Assembly (NCBI RefSeq): GCF_003604215.1
Contig: NZ_QXGS01000002.1
Location: 430,841-494,840, forward strand
DNA length: 64,000 nt
Reading direction: 5' to 3'
From: Teichococcus vastitatis
Lineage (GTDB): Bacteria; Pseudomonadota; Alphaproteobacteria; Acetobacterales; Acetobacteraceae
This document shows, one piece after another, positions 63,980 to 64,000 of the stretch. The position numbers were made by a program, and so were the translations under genes. Each line of letters opens with the position of its first letter. Position 1 is the stretch's first letter. The notes below the pieces were generated by a model. The model saw only the letters and a program-made list of their open reading frames with translations. It was not told the origin of the DNA and made no database searches.

Positions 63980-64000
63980 ATGACGCAGTTTATCCCCTTC
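63980..64000 (+). CDS. Possible start of an insertion-sequence transposase (cut by window end)
   Basis: ATG at 63980 followed by six codons (MTQFIPF). This resembles the beginning of IS1182/IS5-type transposases from memory only, and the bases just upstream (TAGCAGTCTGTCGGATTTC at 63929-63947) could be a terminal inverted repeat. Seven residues cannot prove it. Confidence 0.2.

Overview
This is a very GC-rich chromosomal window from an alphaproteobacterium, most likely an Acetobacteraceae member of the Roseomonas type. That placement is an inference from codon usage, from the gene families (RibA with a long diverged N-terminus, PduO-type cobalamin adenosyltransferase, TctC/Bug binding proteins, SecB, Tim44-like protein, HWE/HisKA_2-type kinase) and from the gene neighbourhoods. 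It does not come from a database search. Most of the window is ordinary housekeeping sequence, tightly packed, with many 1-4 nt stop/start overlaps and GC-rich hairpins between convergent genes.

Layout. 1-15.6 kb: 3' part of metH, manganese catalase, a CDF metal exporter, an RTX/DUF4214 surface-type protein, a cobalamin adenosyltransferase, a ClC channel coupled to an RluA pseudouridine synthase, two PLP enzymes, a SpoU methyltransferase, a tricarboxylate-type binding protein, an exported hydratase, and a TauE/SafE exporter divergent from a LysR regulator. 15.7-30.5 kb: hisF-hisE-HIT, a SirB1 protein, an SH3 protein, coaBC-dut, a HAD/membrane fusion, ubiE, murJ, secB, a histidine phosphatase, Tim44-like, mltA, Smr-XRE and a repeat lipoprotein. 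30.5-46.7 kb: mutS-glnD, a cupin, two family-5 solute-binding proteins, malic enzyme, a quinone-oxidoreductase-like enzyme divergent from an HxlR regulator, a sugar isomerase-like protein, and yggT-DUF167-folD.

46.7-52.4 kb is the accessory part. A tRNA-Ala(CGC) gene is followed by a decayed 5.6 kb integrative element. A 17 bp copy of the tRNA 3' end (46799-46815) recurs at 52371-52387, so both attachment sites can be proposed. Inside lie a tyrosine integrase broken by four single-base deletions, an AlpA-like partner that overlaps it by 1 nt, a primase/VapE remnant with frameshifts and two tandem amber codons, and an intact, translationally coupled Crp/Fnr regulator plus sensor kinase pair. 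The mobility and replication genes are dead while the regulatory pair is open, which makes this pair the most interesting cargo in the window.

52.4-64 kb returns to core genes: an FkbM methyltransferase, coaA, dnaA-rpsT, RidA, enoyl-CoA hydratase, mutM (with an altered zinc finger), an L,D-transpeptidase, ribA, an OmpR-type regulator, an SPFH/NfeD pair and a small CxxCxGxG protein. The last 21 bases may be the beginning of an insertion-sequence transposase. No CRISPR array, rRNA, riboswitch or replication origin was recognised.
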